Origin: Verrucomicrobiia bacterium
GTDB taxonomy: Bacteria > Verrucomicrobiota > Verrucomicrobiia > Limisphaerales > UBA9464
DNA: 64,000 nucleotides
Assembly (NCBI GenBank): GCA_019634635.1
Contig: JAHCBB010000009.1
Span: 1 to 64,000 of the forward strand
Reading direction: 5' to 3'
Shown in pieces: positions 55,519-64,000 of this stretch (the stretch's first letter is position 1; the number at the start of each line of letters is the position of its first letter). The position numbers and the translations under genes are program-made. Under the pieces are notes generated by a model. That model worked only from the letters and a program-made list of their open reading frames with translations. It searched no databases and was not told the DNA's origin.

Positions 55519-56547
55519 ATGCTGCGCCCCCTGATTGCTCCCGGCTTGATCGTGCTGCTCGGCGCCGCCGGCTGCCACCGCGCAACGCCGCCCGAGGCCG
55601 CGAATTCCGCGGTGTCGGCGCCCGCCATCCCCGTCACCGTCGCTTCCGTCACCGCCGGGGTGGATCCGGTGCGCGAGGAGGTGGTGGGCACCGTACGTTC
55701 CCGCCTTCGAGCGCTCGTGGAGGCCAAGGTGGCCGGACGCATCGAGGTCGTCCATGCCGTCCCCGGGCAGCCGGTGCGGGCCGGGGACACCCTCGCAACG
55801 CTGGATGCCCGCGAATGGAGTGCCCGACGGGACCAGGCTCAGGCGGCCCGGGAACAGGCGGATCGCGACCTGGAGCGCGTGGAGCGCCTGGTGCGCGACG
55901 GCGCGGCGACGCCGTCGGAACGCGATACCGCCCGCTCACGGCAACGCATCGCCGCCGCCGCGGAGTTGGAGGCGGAGACGATGCTGGGCTACTCCCGGGT
56001 GGTCGCCCCGTTTGACGGGGTCGTGACCCGAAAGCTCACCGAGGTGGGCGACCTGGCCATCCCCGGACGCCCCCTGTTCGAAGTGGAGGATCCGGCGAGC
56101 CTCCGCTTTGAGGCCGATGTCCCGGAAGCGTTGCTGGACCACATCGCCATGGGTGCCCGGCTGCCCGTACGCATCGGGGATTCGCCGGAGTCGCTCGAGG
56201 GGGTGGTCAGTGAGATGGCGCCGGTCGCCGATCCGACAACTCGCACGTACGCGATCCGCCTTGATCTCCCCCGGGGAACGGGCCTTCGCGCGGGCCGGTT
56301 CGGGCGCCTCCTGGTCCCGACGGGCGCTGCTTCGGGAGCCCACGTCCCTCACGAGGCCGTCGTGCGGCGGGGCCAGATGGAATATGTCTACGTGGTGGAC
56401 GCCGGACACGCCCGGCTGCGGTTGGTCCGCACGGGCCGCGAGGGCGCAACGATGGTGGAGTTGGCCGCAGGGGCCGACCTCGGTGAAGTGGTGGTGCTGA
56501 ACCCGCCCGCGCAGCTTCGGGATGGCCAGGAGGTCCGCACGCCATGA
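55519..56547 (+). CDS. RND efflux periplasmic adaptor (membrane fusion protein)
   Basis: The start at 55519 (342 residues) gives a lipoprotein signal with lipobox LGAAGC (Cys about 19); upstream alternative starts are not needed. A biotinyl-lipoyl-like barrel ([20 protein letters not shown] and [18 protein letters not shown]) brackets a coiled-coil hairpin (about 100-150, [18 protein letters not shown]), and a beta-barrel with [18 protein letters not shown] follows. It links an inner membrane RND pump to an outer membrane channel; no TolC gene is nearby. It is followed by the pump gene 13 bases later. Confidence 0.9.
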   Translation: MLRPLIAPGLIVLLGAAGCHRATPPEAANSAVSAPAIPVTVASVTAGVDPVREEVVGTVRSRLRALVEAKVAGRIEVVHAVPGQPVRAGDTLATLDAREWSARRDQAQAAREQADRDLERVERLVRDGAATPSERDTARSRQRIAAAAELEAETMLGYSRVVAPFDGVVTRKLTEVGDLAIPGRPLFEVEDPASLRFEADVPEALLDHIAMGARLPVRIGDSPESLEGVVSEMAPVADPTTRTYAIRLDLPRGTGLRAGRFGRLLVPTGAASGAHVPHEAVVRRGQMEYVYVVDAGHARLRLVRTGREGATMVELAAGADLGEVVVLNPPAQLRDGQEVRTP

Positions 56548-56560
56548 AGCACCGCGAGGA

Positions 56561-59500
56561 ATGGCGACCTTTCCCTCCGGGCCTTCCATCTCCCCGCAGC
56601 CGCCGGTCATGAAGCCGGAAGCCCCCAGTCCCCATCACGGCCTTGCCGGCCGGATCGCCGGTGTGTTCGTGAATTCGAAGCTCACGCCGCTGGCCATCGT
56701 GGCGTCACTGTTGCTGGGCATCGCCGCGGTGCTGCTGCTGCCACGTGAGGAGGAGCCGCAGATCAAGGTGCCGATGATTGACGTGCTTGTGGCGATGCCC
56801 GGGTTCTCGGCGCGCGAAGTTGCCGAGCGGGCGACCCGGCCGATGGAGAAGCTGCTTTGGGAGATCCCCGGGGTCGAATACCTCTACTCCACCTCCCGCG
56901 AGGGCGAGTCCCTGGTCGTCGTGCGGTTTCGAGTGGGCTCGGATCCGACCCTCAGCCTCGTGGCAGTCAGTGAAAAGCTCCGGAGCAATTTTGACCGCAT
57001 CCCCCACGGGGTCTCCCCGCCGCTGATCAAGCCCCGATCCATTGACGATGTTCCAATCCTGACCCTCACCTTCCACAGCGCGCGCCACGACCATCTGATG
57101 CTCCGGCGCCTGGTCCAGCAGGTGGACGATGCGGTCAAGCAGGTGCCCGACGTTGCCGAAACGCAGGTGATCGGCGGGGTCCGCCGGGCGGTGCGCGTCC
57201 TCCTCGATCCCGTCGCCCTGGCCTCCCGGAATCTCACGCCCGCCGCGCTGGTGCCCATGCTGCAACAGGCCAACCGCCAGTTCCGCTCGGGTTGGCTTAC
57301 CACGGATGACCGCGAGGTGGTGGTGGAGACGGGCGCCTTCCTGCGCTCGGCCGCCGAGGTGGGTGCGGTGGTGGTCGGGGTCAGCGACGGGCGACCGGTG
57401 TCCCTCCGCGAGGTGGCCACCATTGAGGATGGGGCGGACGAGGTGACCCAGTATGTCCTGTTCGGCCGGGGGGCCGGGGCCGGGGCCGGGGCCGGGGCCG
57501 GGGCCGGCGGTGAAGAGCCCGCCGTGACACTCACGGTCGCCAAGCGACCGGGGGCCAATGCCATTTCGGTCGTCCGCGATGTCCTGCGCCGGATCGAGCC
57601 GCTTCACGGTACCGTGATCCCTGCGGATGTCACCGTCACGGTGACCCGCGACTACGCCGCCACGGCGGCCGAAAAGTCCAACGAACTGCTCCTGCACATG
57701 GCGATCGCCGTGGTCGGCGTCTCCCTGCTCATCGGCATCGTCCTGGGCTGGCGCGAATCGCTGGTGGTGGCCGTGGCGATTCCCGTGACCCTGTCGCTGA
57801 CCCTGCTGGTGTTCTACCTCCTCGGATTCACGCTGAACCGGATCACCCTCTTCGCGCTGATCTTCAGCATCGGCATCCTGGTGGACGACGCGATCGTCGT
57901 CGTGGAGAACATCGTCCGGCACCTTCGGTTCCCGGGGAACCGGGGGCGTCCCATCGCCGTGGTGGCGGTGGAGGCGGTGGGCGAGGTGGGGAACCCCACC
58001 ATCCTGGCGACATTTGCGGTGATTGCGGCCGTCCTGCCCATGGCCTTCGTGGGCGGGCTCATGGGTCCGTACATGCGTCCGATTCCCATTGGCGCCACCG
58101 CGGCGATGGGCTGGTCGTTGCTCATCGCGTTTGTGGTCACGCCATGGGCCGCGATCCGGCTGCTGCGCGCCGACACGGGACACCACGGCACGGCTTCTGA
58201 CGCCCACGAGGATCTGCTCACGCGGTCCTACCGGCGGGTCATGGCGCCGCTGCTGTCGCACGCCGCGTGGCGCTGGGGATTCCTGGCCGGCATCACCCTG
58301 CTGCTCCTGGCCGCGTTCGCGACCGTGCCCCTGGGCTGGGTCAAGGCCAAGATGCTGCCCTTCGACAACAAGAGTGAATTCCAGGTGATCCTGAACATGC
58401 CGGAGGGCACTTCGCTGGAACGGACCACCCGTGCGGCGCGCGAGATCGCGGCCTCGCTGCGCGACGAGCCCGAGGTCACCGACTACCAGATCTACGCCGG
58501 CGTCGCCGCCCCGTTTAATTTCAACGGACTCGTCCGCCACTACTTCCTCCGGTCCGGAGCCCACGTGGCGGACATCCAGGTCAACCTCCTCCCCAAGCAC
58601 GCCCGCTCCGTCCAGAGCCACGAGTTCGTGAAGCGGATCCGGCCCCGCGTCGCCGCGGTCGCGGAACGTTTCGACGCCCGGGTCGCCCTGGCCGAGGTGC
58701 CGCCAGGACCACCGGTGCTCCAGACCCTCGTCGCGGAGGTGTACGGACCTGATGAAGCCGCCCGACGGCGCCTCGCGAATGAGGTGCGCCGCATCTTCCA
58801 GCAGACACCCGGGGTGGTGGATGTGGACTGGTATGCCCAGGCCGACCAGCCCAAGGCCCGCTTCGTCATTGATAAGGAAAAGGCCGCGTTGCATGGGATC
58901 AGCGCGGACACGATTTCCCAGACGCTGCGGATTGCCGTCGGGGGAGAATCCGTGGACCTCGTGCATCTCCCCGGGGAGAAGGAGGACGTGAACCTCATCC
59001 TCCAGCTCCCGCGAGCGGCACGCAACCGTCCGGAGGAACTCCTCGCGCTTCGCGTCCGCCGGGGCGACGCCAATGCACTGCCGGAACCGGGCGCCGCCGG
59101 GGTCGGCCCGCTGGTGCCGCTCCGCGAGCTGGTCCGCATCGAGCCGGGGGTCGTGGAACAGAGCCTGTACCGCAAGAACCTGATGCCGGTCACCTACGTG
59201 ATCGGCGATGTCGCCGGTGAAGCGGAAAGCCCGGCGTACGCGCTCGCGCGGATGAACAAGGCCCTGGCCCGACTCGCGGACGCCGACGGCGGTGGCCACG
59301 TGACGGTGTACCACCTGGGCCAGCCGGAGTCGGAGGATCACCCCGCCGTGAAATGGGATGGCGAATGGCACATCACCCTCGAGGTCTTTCGAGACCTCGG
59401 CCTCGCCTTCGCCGCCGTGCTGGTCCTGATCTACGTGCTCATGGTTGGTTGGTTCCGCTCGTTTCTCACGCCGCTGATTGTCATGGTCGCCATTCCGTTC

Positions 59501-59911
59501 TCGCTGGTCGGGATCCTGCCGGCCCACGGATTGATGGGGGCGTTCTTCACCGCGACCTCCATGATCGGCTTCATGGCGGGTGCCGGCATTGTCGTGCGCA
59601 ACTCGATCATCCTCGTGGATTTCATCGAGCAGCGGCTGGAAGAGGGCCTGCCGTTGGAGGCGGCGGTCGTGGATGCCGGCGCCGTGCGGTTCCGCCCGAT
59701 GCTCCTCACCGCGATGGCGGTGGTCGTGGGGGCCTCCGTGATCCTGTTCGACCCGATCTTCCAGGGCCTGGCCATCGCCCTCATGGCCGGTGAGATTGCC
59801 TCGCTCCTGATCAGCCGCATGGCGGTGCCGGTGCTTTATTTCATGGCGGCGCCCCGCCGCATGCCCGGACCGGCAAGGCCCGGGCTTGCTGGGGCGGCGG
59901 AATCCGCCTAA
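56561..59911 (+). CDS. RND superfamily efflux pump, inner membrane permease
   Basis: The start at 56561 (1116 residues) has AGGA close upstream; an ATG at 56609 is the alternative. Twelve membrane helices in two halves flank two large periplasmic loops, as in HAE/HME pumps. The proton relay in the fourth helix reads [17 protein letters not shown]. The HME-type second half ends in [20 protein letters not shown]. It pumps a toxic compound or metal out of the periplasm using proton motive force. An in-frame six-unit GGGGCC tract encoding a Gly-Ala spacer sits in the first periplasmic loop (residues about 304-315). The substrate is unknown. Confidence 0.92.
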   Translation: MATFPSGPSISPQPPVMKPEAPSPHHGLAGRIAGVFVNSKLTPLAIVASLLLGIAAVLLLPREEEPQIKVPMIDVLVAMPGFSAREVAERATRPMEKLLWEIPGVEYLYSTSREGESLVVVRFRVGSDPTLSLVAVSEKLRSNFDRIPHGVSPPLIKPRSIDDVPILTLTFHSARHDHLMLRRLVQQVDDAVKQVPDVAETQVIGGVRRAVRVLLDPVALASRNLTPAALVPMLQQANRQFRSGWLTTDDREVVVETGAFLRSAAEVGAVVVGVSDGRPVSLREVATIEDGADEVTQYVLFGRGAGAGAGAGAGAGGEEPAVTLTVAKRPGANAISVVRDVLRRIEPLHGTVIPADVTVTVTRDYAATAAEKSNELLLHMAIAVVGVSLLIGIVLGWRESLVVAVAIPVTLSLTLLVFYLLGFTLNRITLFALIFSIGILVDDAIVVVENIVRHLRFPGNRGRPIAVVAVEAVGEVGNPTILATFAVIAAVLPMAFVGGLMGPYMRPIPIGATAAMGWSLLIAFVVTPWAAIRLLRADTGHHGTASDAHEDLLTRSYRRVMAPLLSHAAWRWGFLAGITLLLLAAFATVPLGWVKAKMLPFDNKSEFQVILNMPEGTSLERTTRAAREIAASLRDEPEVTDYQIYAGVAAPFNFNGLVRHYFLRSGAHVADIQVNLLPKHARSVQSHEFVKRIRPRVAAVAERFDARVALAEVPPGPPVLQTLVAEVYGPDEAARRRLANEVRRIFQQTPGVVDVDWYAQADQPKARFVIDKEKAALHGISADTISQTLRIAVGGESVDLVHLPGEKEDVNLILQLPRAARNRPEELLALRVRRGDANALPEPGAAGVGPLVPLRELVRIEPGVVEQSLYRKNLMPVTYVIGDVAGEAESPAYALARMNKALARLADADGGGHVTVYHLGQPESEDHPAVKWDGEWHITLEVFRDLGLAFAAVLVLIYVLMVGWFRSFLTPLIVMVAIPFSLVGILPAHGLMGAFFTATSMIGFMAGAGIVVRNSIILVDFIEQRLEEGLPLEAAVVDAGAVRFRPMLLTAMAVVVGASVILFDPIFQGLAIALMAGEIASLLISRMAVPVLYFMAAPRRMPGPARPGLAGAAESA
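57470..57505 (+). repeat. In-frame (GGGGCC)6 hexanucleotide tandem repeat
   Basis: Six perfect GGGGCC units (36 bases, preceded by two extra G) lie within the RND pump gene. In frame they encode Gly-Ala repeats between FGRG and GGEEPAVTL. The tract is purely GC and can form G-quadruplexes. Unit changes keep frame, so its length may vary between strains without breaking the protein. Confidence 0.85.
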
Positions 59912-59923
59912 GAGCGTGACCGA

Positions 59924-60823
59924 ATGAATTTGCCGGAAAACCGCCAGGTTCTGGACGGCCTCTCGCGATCCCGGATCTTCGCCGACTACCAACGGGCATT
60001 TGGAGAGGCCACCGGACTCCCTTTGGCGCTGCGCCCGGTGGACGCCTGGCGCCCCGTCCACCAGGGCGATCCGCACGAAAATCCGTTCTGCGCCCTCATG
60101 GCCTCCAGAAGCCGTACCTGTGCCGCCTGCCTCGATGTCCAACAGCGCATCGCCGAAAATCCCGGTCCCGGTCCGCGCACCGTCACCTGTTTTGCCGGAC
60201 TCAGCGATACCGCGATCCCGCTGCGGTTCGGCCATGAGCTGGTGGGATTTCTCCAAACCGGTCAGACCTTCGTGGGCCGATCCGGGGACGACCGCCAGTT
60301 CACCCGGGTGGCGCAGCAACTCCTCGACTGGGGTCTGACCACCGACCTTTCGAAACTCGAGGAGGCCTGGTTCCACACCCGGGTGCTCGCCCCGGAGCAG
60401 TACCAGGCGATGGTCCGCTTGCTCGCCATCTTTGCCCAGCACCTGGCCCTCGTGGGCAACCAGCTTCTGGTCCAGGAACGGACGGCGGAGCCGCCGTCCG
60501 TGACGCGGGCCCGGAAGTACATCGAGGAGCACCAGTCCGAGGCGATGCCCCTCGGCCGCGTGGCCCAGGCCGTGAACATGAGCAGTTTCTACTTCTGCAA
60601 GGTCTTCAAAAAGGCCACCGGATTGACCTTCACCGATTACGTGTCCCGGGTCCGGGTGGAGCGCGCCAAGAACCTGCTGCTCAATCCCAATGTCCGCGTC
60701 ACCGAAGTGGCCTACGAGGTCGGATTTCAGACGCTGACGCACTTCAACCGGGTGTTTCGCAAGATTGTCGGTGAATCGCCCACCGCCTACCGGCAGCGGC
60801 TCCCGGGGCCGCGCGCGGCGTGA
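59924..60823 (+). CDS. AraC-family transcriptional regulator with PocR sensor domain
   Basis: The 299-residue regulator starts with a PocR-type ligand domain (about 10-185) holding cysteines in NPFCALMASRSRTCAACLDVQQRIA and CFAGLSD. The C-terminal two-helix AraC DNA-binding domain (about 195-295) reads RVAQAVNMSSFYFCKVFKKATG and VTEVAYEVGFQTLTHFNRVFRKIVG. PocR domains sense small organic or cofactor-related ligands; in Salmonella PocR controls propanediol and cobalamin genes. Its stop overlaps the GTG of the metal ATPase (GTGA), so regulating that pump is a natural inference. Confidence 0.88.
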   Translation: MNLPENRQVLDGLSRSRIFADYQRAFGEATGLPLALRPVDAWRPVHQGDPHENPFCALMASRSRTCAACLDVQQRIAENPGPGPRTVTCFAGLSDTAIPLRFGHELVGFLQTGQTFVGRSGDDRQFTRVAQQLLDWGLTTDLSKLEEAWFHTRVLAPEQYQAMVRLLAIFAQHLALVGNQLLVQERTAEPPSVTRARKYIEEHQSEAMPLGRVAQAVNMSSFYFCKVFKKATGLTFTDYVSRVRVERAKNLLLNPNVRVTEVAYEVGFQTLTHFNRVFRKIVGESPTAYRQRLPGPRAA

Positions 60824-62736
60824 GAACCGCCCACATCACCGCCGCCACCGACCGCTGGCGTCCGATGGCGCTGCGAACCGGACTCTGCCTGGCGGCTGGG
60901 ATCGGCGGCTGGGTGCTGCACTCCACCCTCCCACAGGCCTCGCTGGCCTGCTACGCCGTCGCCTACCTCGCCGGGGCGTGGGACTTGTCCCGATCGGTTG
61001 GCATGGATCTGCGGCGGCTCCGGTTCGACACGGAGTTCCTGATGCTGCTGGTGGCGGCCGGTGCCGCCGTGATCGGTGCCTGGGCCGAGGGCGCGCTGCT
61101 GCTGGTGCTCTTCGCAGCTTCGGCCACGCTGGAGGAATATGCGGCCGGACGCACCCGCAGAGAGATCAGTGCATTGTTGAAGGGCGCCCCCAAGGTGGCG
61201 CGTCGGCTGGAGGGCGGCACGGAACGCGAGGTCACGGTGGAGTCCCTGGCTCCGGGCGATGTGGTGCGGGTCACCGCCGGCGAGCAGCTGCCCGTGGATC
61301 TGGAAATCCTCCGCGGTGACAGCGCCTGCGACGAATCCACGCTGACCGGGGAAGCGGATCCGATGCCGAAACACCCCGGGGACACCGCCCTTGCGGGAAC
61401 GCTGAACCTGTGGGGCGTTCTGGAGGGCCGGGTCCTCCGCCCGGCGGGTGACAGCGCGTTGCAGCGGATTATCCGACTGATTCACGAAGCCCAAGGCCAG
61501 CGGGCCCCGATCCAGCGGTTCACGGACCGGTTCGGCACCCGCTACACGGCATCCGTGGTGGGGGGGTGCGTCCTCTGGTTCTTCATTTCCTGGCAACTGC
61601 TGGACCACCCACCCTTTGTGGCCTCCGACACGGCTCGCAGCGCGTTCTATCGCGCCATGACCCTGCTCGTGGTCCTGTCCCCATGCGCTCTCGTCCTGTC
61701 CGTCCCCTCGGCGATCCTGTCCGCCATCGCCGCCGGCGCCCGCCACGGCGTCCTGTTCCGCGGCGGTGCCGCGGTGGAGACCCTTGCGGAGGTGACGGTC
61801 GTCGCCATGGACAAGACCGGCACCCTGACGGAGGGGCTCCTCCACCTCGAGGGCCTTGACCCGCTGGAGGGAGCGGAGACCGACCTCCAGCGGGTGGCTG
61901 CAAGCCTCGCCCGACTTTCGAACCACCCGGTGTCCAGGGCCATTGCCCGGGAACTTCGCCGGCAGGGGGTCGAGCCCGAAGCGGTGGACGGCACGGAAAC
62001 GATCCCGGCCCAGGGAATCCGCGGCATCTGGCGGGACCAGCCCGTCGCCCTGGGCAGCCGGACCTGGGCAGCGCAGAACGGCGCGGATCCCGCAGCGCTG
62101 GATCGCCTTCCGCCGGTGGAAGGGGGCGGGTCGGTGTCCTGGGTGTGCGGTCCCGGACTCCTCGGACGCCTTCGCCTTCGGGATCAGCTGCGTCCGGCCG
62201 CCCGCGGTCTGGTCGAGCAACTTCGCGCCGGGGGACTCCGCACCGTCATGCTGACCGGCGACCGCGAAGCCGCGGCAAAACTCATGGGTGAAGCGGCCGG
62301 GGTGGATGAGGTCCGGTCCCAGCTCAGCCCGTCGGACAAGGTGGAGGCGGTGCGCGGGTTGCGCGAGGGTGGGGTTCGGGTGGCGATGATCGGGGACGGG
62401 GTGAACGACTCGCCGGTGCTCGCGGTGGCGGATGTCGGCCTGGCGATGGGATCCCGGGGATCCGACGCCGCCCTGGAGGTGGCCGACGTCGTGCTCATGA
62501 ATGACCGCCTGGAAAACGTGCTCTTCGCCCGCGACCTCAGCCGTCGGGCGCGGACCATCATCCGGCAGAACCTGTTCATTTCCCTGGGAACCATGGCCGG
62601 GATGGCGGTGCTCAGCCTGGCTTCGGCCACATTGCCCCTCTCGCTGGGCGTTGCCGCGCACGAAGGCAGCACGGTGATTGTGGTGCTCAACAGCCTGCGG
62701 CTGCTGTTCACTCCGGGCCGCAAGGGCGCAACGTGA
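60820..62736 (+). CDS. P1B-4-type heavy-metal ATPase (SPC/HEGST, Co/Fe class)
   Basis: A GTG start overlaps the regulator stop. The 638-residue protein has the actuator TGE (about 176), the phosphorylation site DKTGT (Asp331), MLTGDRE and GDGVNDSPVL in the ATP-binding domain. The membrane metal motif is SPC (287-289) rather than CPC, and HEGST (His614) lies in the eighth helix. Together these define the P1B-4 class, known for Co2+ and Fe2+ export (CtpD, PfeT). The N-terminal metal-binding HMA domain is absent, which is also typical of this class. Confidence 0.9.
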   Translation: MRTAHITAATDRWRPMALRTGLCLAAGIGGWVLHSTLPQASLACYAVAYLAGAWDLSRSVGMDLRRLRFDTEFLMLLVAAGAAVIGAWAEGALLLVLFAASATLEEYAAGRTRREISALLKGAPKVARRLEGGTEREVTVESLAPGDVVRVTAGEQLPVDLEILRGDSACDESTLTGEADPMPKHPGDTALAGTLNLWGVLEGRVLRPAGDSALQRIIRLIHEAQGQRAPIQRFTDRFGTRYTASVVGGCVLWFFISWQLLDHPPFVASDTARSAFYRAMTLLVVLSPCALVLSVPSAILSAIAAGARHGVLFRGGAAVETLAEVTVVAMDKTGTLTEGLLHLEGLDPLEGAETDLQRVAASLARLSNHPVSRAIARELRRQGVEPEAVDGTETIPAQGIRGIWRDQPVALGSRTWAAQNGADPAALDRLPPVEGGGSVSWVCGPGLLGRLRLRDQLRPAARGLVEQLRAGGLRTVMLTGDREAAAKLMGEAAGVDEVRSQLSPSDKVEAVRGLREGGVRVAMIGDGVNDSPVLAVADVGLAMGSRGSDAALEVADVVLMNDRLENVLFARDLSRRARTIIRQNLFISLGTMAGMAVLSLASATLPLSLGVAAHEGSTVIVVLNSLRLLFTPGRKGAT

Positions 62737-62851
62737 TCCGGTTCTTCGCGCCCCGCCGGACGCGCCTTCGGGACGGCCGGGTGCCCCGTGAATCGCCCGT
62801 TCCGGGGTCGGGTTGCGTTTCCCCCGTTCCCCCCCATGCTGGCGGCTCAAC

Positions 62852-63394
62852 ATGGGAAGTATTGTCACGCGAACCGGCGATGCCGGCGCCACCGGGTTGA
62901 TGTACAACCGCCGGGTCCCCAAGAACCACCCCCGGGTAGAGGCATACGGCAGCGTGGACGAGTTGAATGCCGCCCTTGGCCTGGCCCGGGCGCTCTGCCG
63001 CGCCCCGTTCCTGACGGAGACCCTCCACGAGCTGCAGCAACAACTGGTCGTGTTGATGGGGGAGCTGGCCACGGGAGTGGAGGACCTCGGACGTTACGTG
63101 CGCGACGGCTTTCAACTGGTGACCGCCGATCACGTGGCCCGGGTGGATGCCCTCGTGGCGGGCATTGAATCGCAGCAGATCTCGTTTCACGGGTGGGCAA
63201 CGCCGGGCGCCACCCCCTGCGCCGCGGCGCTCGATGTGGCCCGCACCACCTGCCGGCGGGCGGAACGTCGGGTCGTCACCCTCCATGAATCCGGCGAACT
63301 CCAGAATGCCGAGATCGTGGTGTTCCTGAACCGGCTCAGCGACCTGCTCTGGCTGATGGCCCGATGGGCGGAGGCGCACGCCGAGGCGGGGTAA
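62852..63394 (+). CDS. Cob(I)alamin adenosyltransferase, PduO type
   Basis: The start at 62852 (180 residues) gives the family N-terminus IVTRTGDAGATGLMYN with the ATP site; the helical bundle carries VDELNAALGLAR and the late DLLWLMARWAEAHAE. The enzyme converts cob(I)alamin to adenosylcobalamin using ATP. It lies 115 bases after the P1B-4 ATPase and converges on serS. PduO or MMAB names may be used; I leave the symbol blank because the clade is not certain. Confidence 0.92.
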   Translation: MGSIVTRTGDAGATGLMYNRRVPKNHPRVEAYGSVDELNAALGLARALCRAPFLTETLHELQQQLVVLMGELATGVEDLGRYVRDGFQLVTADHVARVDALVAGIESQQISFHGWATPGATPCAAALDVARTTCRRAERRVVTLHESGELQNAEIVVFLNRLSDLLWLMARWAEAHAEAG

Positions 63395-63410
63395 GCCAAC
63401 CCGCGCTCCG

Positions 63411-64000
<590 letters not shown>

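Noticed and set aside
57470..57505. GGGGCC tract as a CRISPR or mobile-element end
   Set aside because: The units are contiguous without spacers and lie within a coding frame.
56705..60742. A 1345-codon frame on the minus strand opposite the RND pump and AraC gene
   Set aside because: Arg/Gly/His-rich shadow of real plus-strand genes with clear family motifs; long antisense frames are common at this GC content.
60787..63072. A 761-codon minus-strand frame opposite the metal ATPase and PduO gene
   Set aside because: Shadow; both real genes are unmistakable on the plus strand.

Overview
The window is a GC-rich bacterial chromosome segment, almost certainly from a Gram-negative member of the Verrucomicrobia (PVC superphylum). 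This is inferred from gene content. There is a planctomycete/verrucomicrobial DUF1549-DUF1553 plus DUF1501 pair, an H-X9-DG type prepilin-like protein, FG-GAP and PQQ-propeller secreted proteins, a lipid A/LPS assembly operon (lpxK, two lpxL-like genes, waaF) and the futalosine menaquinone enzyme MqnE. No rRNA, tRNA, CRISPR array, insertion sequence or prophage was recognised.

Layout. 1-5.3 kb: two doubtful ORFs at the left edge, then (minus strand) a DUF1549/DUF1553 protein, a DUF1501 protein and, 20 bp behind them, a transmembrane STING-like protein with no CD-NTase in view. 5.8-12.1 kb: a secreted protein, then the minus-strand envelope operon sulfotransferase / lpxK / lpxL-like / lpxL-like / waaF. 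12.2-18.3 kb: a DPP4-type S9 peptidase, a small secreted protein, an FG-GAP propeller and an RluA-type pseudouridine synthase. 18.6-24.7 kb: korAB (2-oxoacid:ferredoxin oxidoreductase), zwf and a Tat-lipoprotein with a dimethylformamidase-like domain. 24.7-32 kb: a site-2 protease, mnmE, a small conserved gene, mqnE, two nearly identical 28-residue membrane microproteins that standard ORF cutoffs miss, a membrane protein and an MFS transporter. 32-42.7 kb: trpE, purM, a two-component NarL-type pair preceded by a repeated GTCACTA operator-like cluster, two PQQ-like propellers and a short PaaK-like adenylating enzyme.

42.9-54.3 kb is the metabolic centrepiece. It is a tightly overlapping plus-strand set hoxE-hoxF-hoxU-hoxY-hoxH-hoxW-hypA-hypB-hypF-hypC-hypD-hypE. 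It encodes a complete NAD(P)-linked bidirectional [NiFe]-hydrogenase (group 3d type), its maturation protease and the full Hyp cofactor machinery. With KorAB (ferredoxin-linked) and Zwf (NADPH) nearby, it points to flexible redox metabolism, possibly fermentative or micro-oxic; that is inference.

54.3-64 kb: a MORN-like protein, a prepilin-like protein, an RND efflux adaptor/pump pair whose pump carries an in-frame (GGGGCC)6 tract, a PocR-AraC regulator translationally coupled to a P1B-4 type (SPC/HEGST) metal ATPase, a PduO-type cobalamin adenosyltransferase, and the C-terminal part of seryl-tRNA synthetase running off the right edge. The items most worth follow-up are the orphan TM-STING protein, the paired 28-residue microproteins, the GTCACTA cluster, the GGGGCC tract and the cobalt/B12-flavoured PocR-ATPase-PduO neighbourhood.
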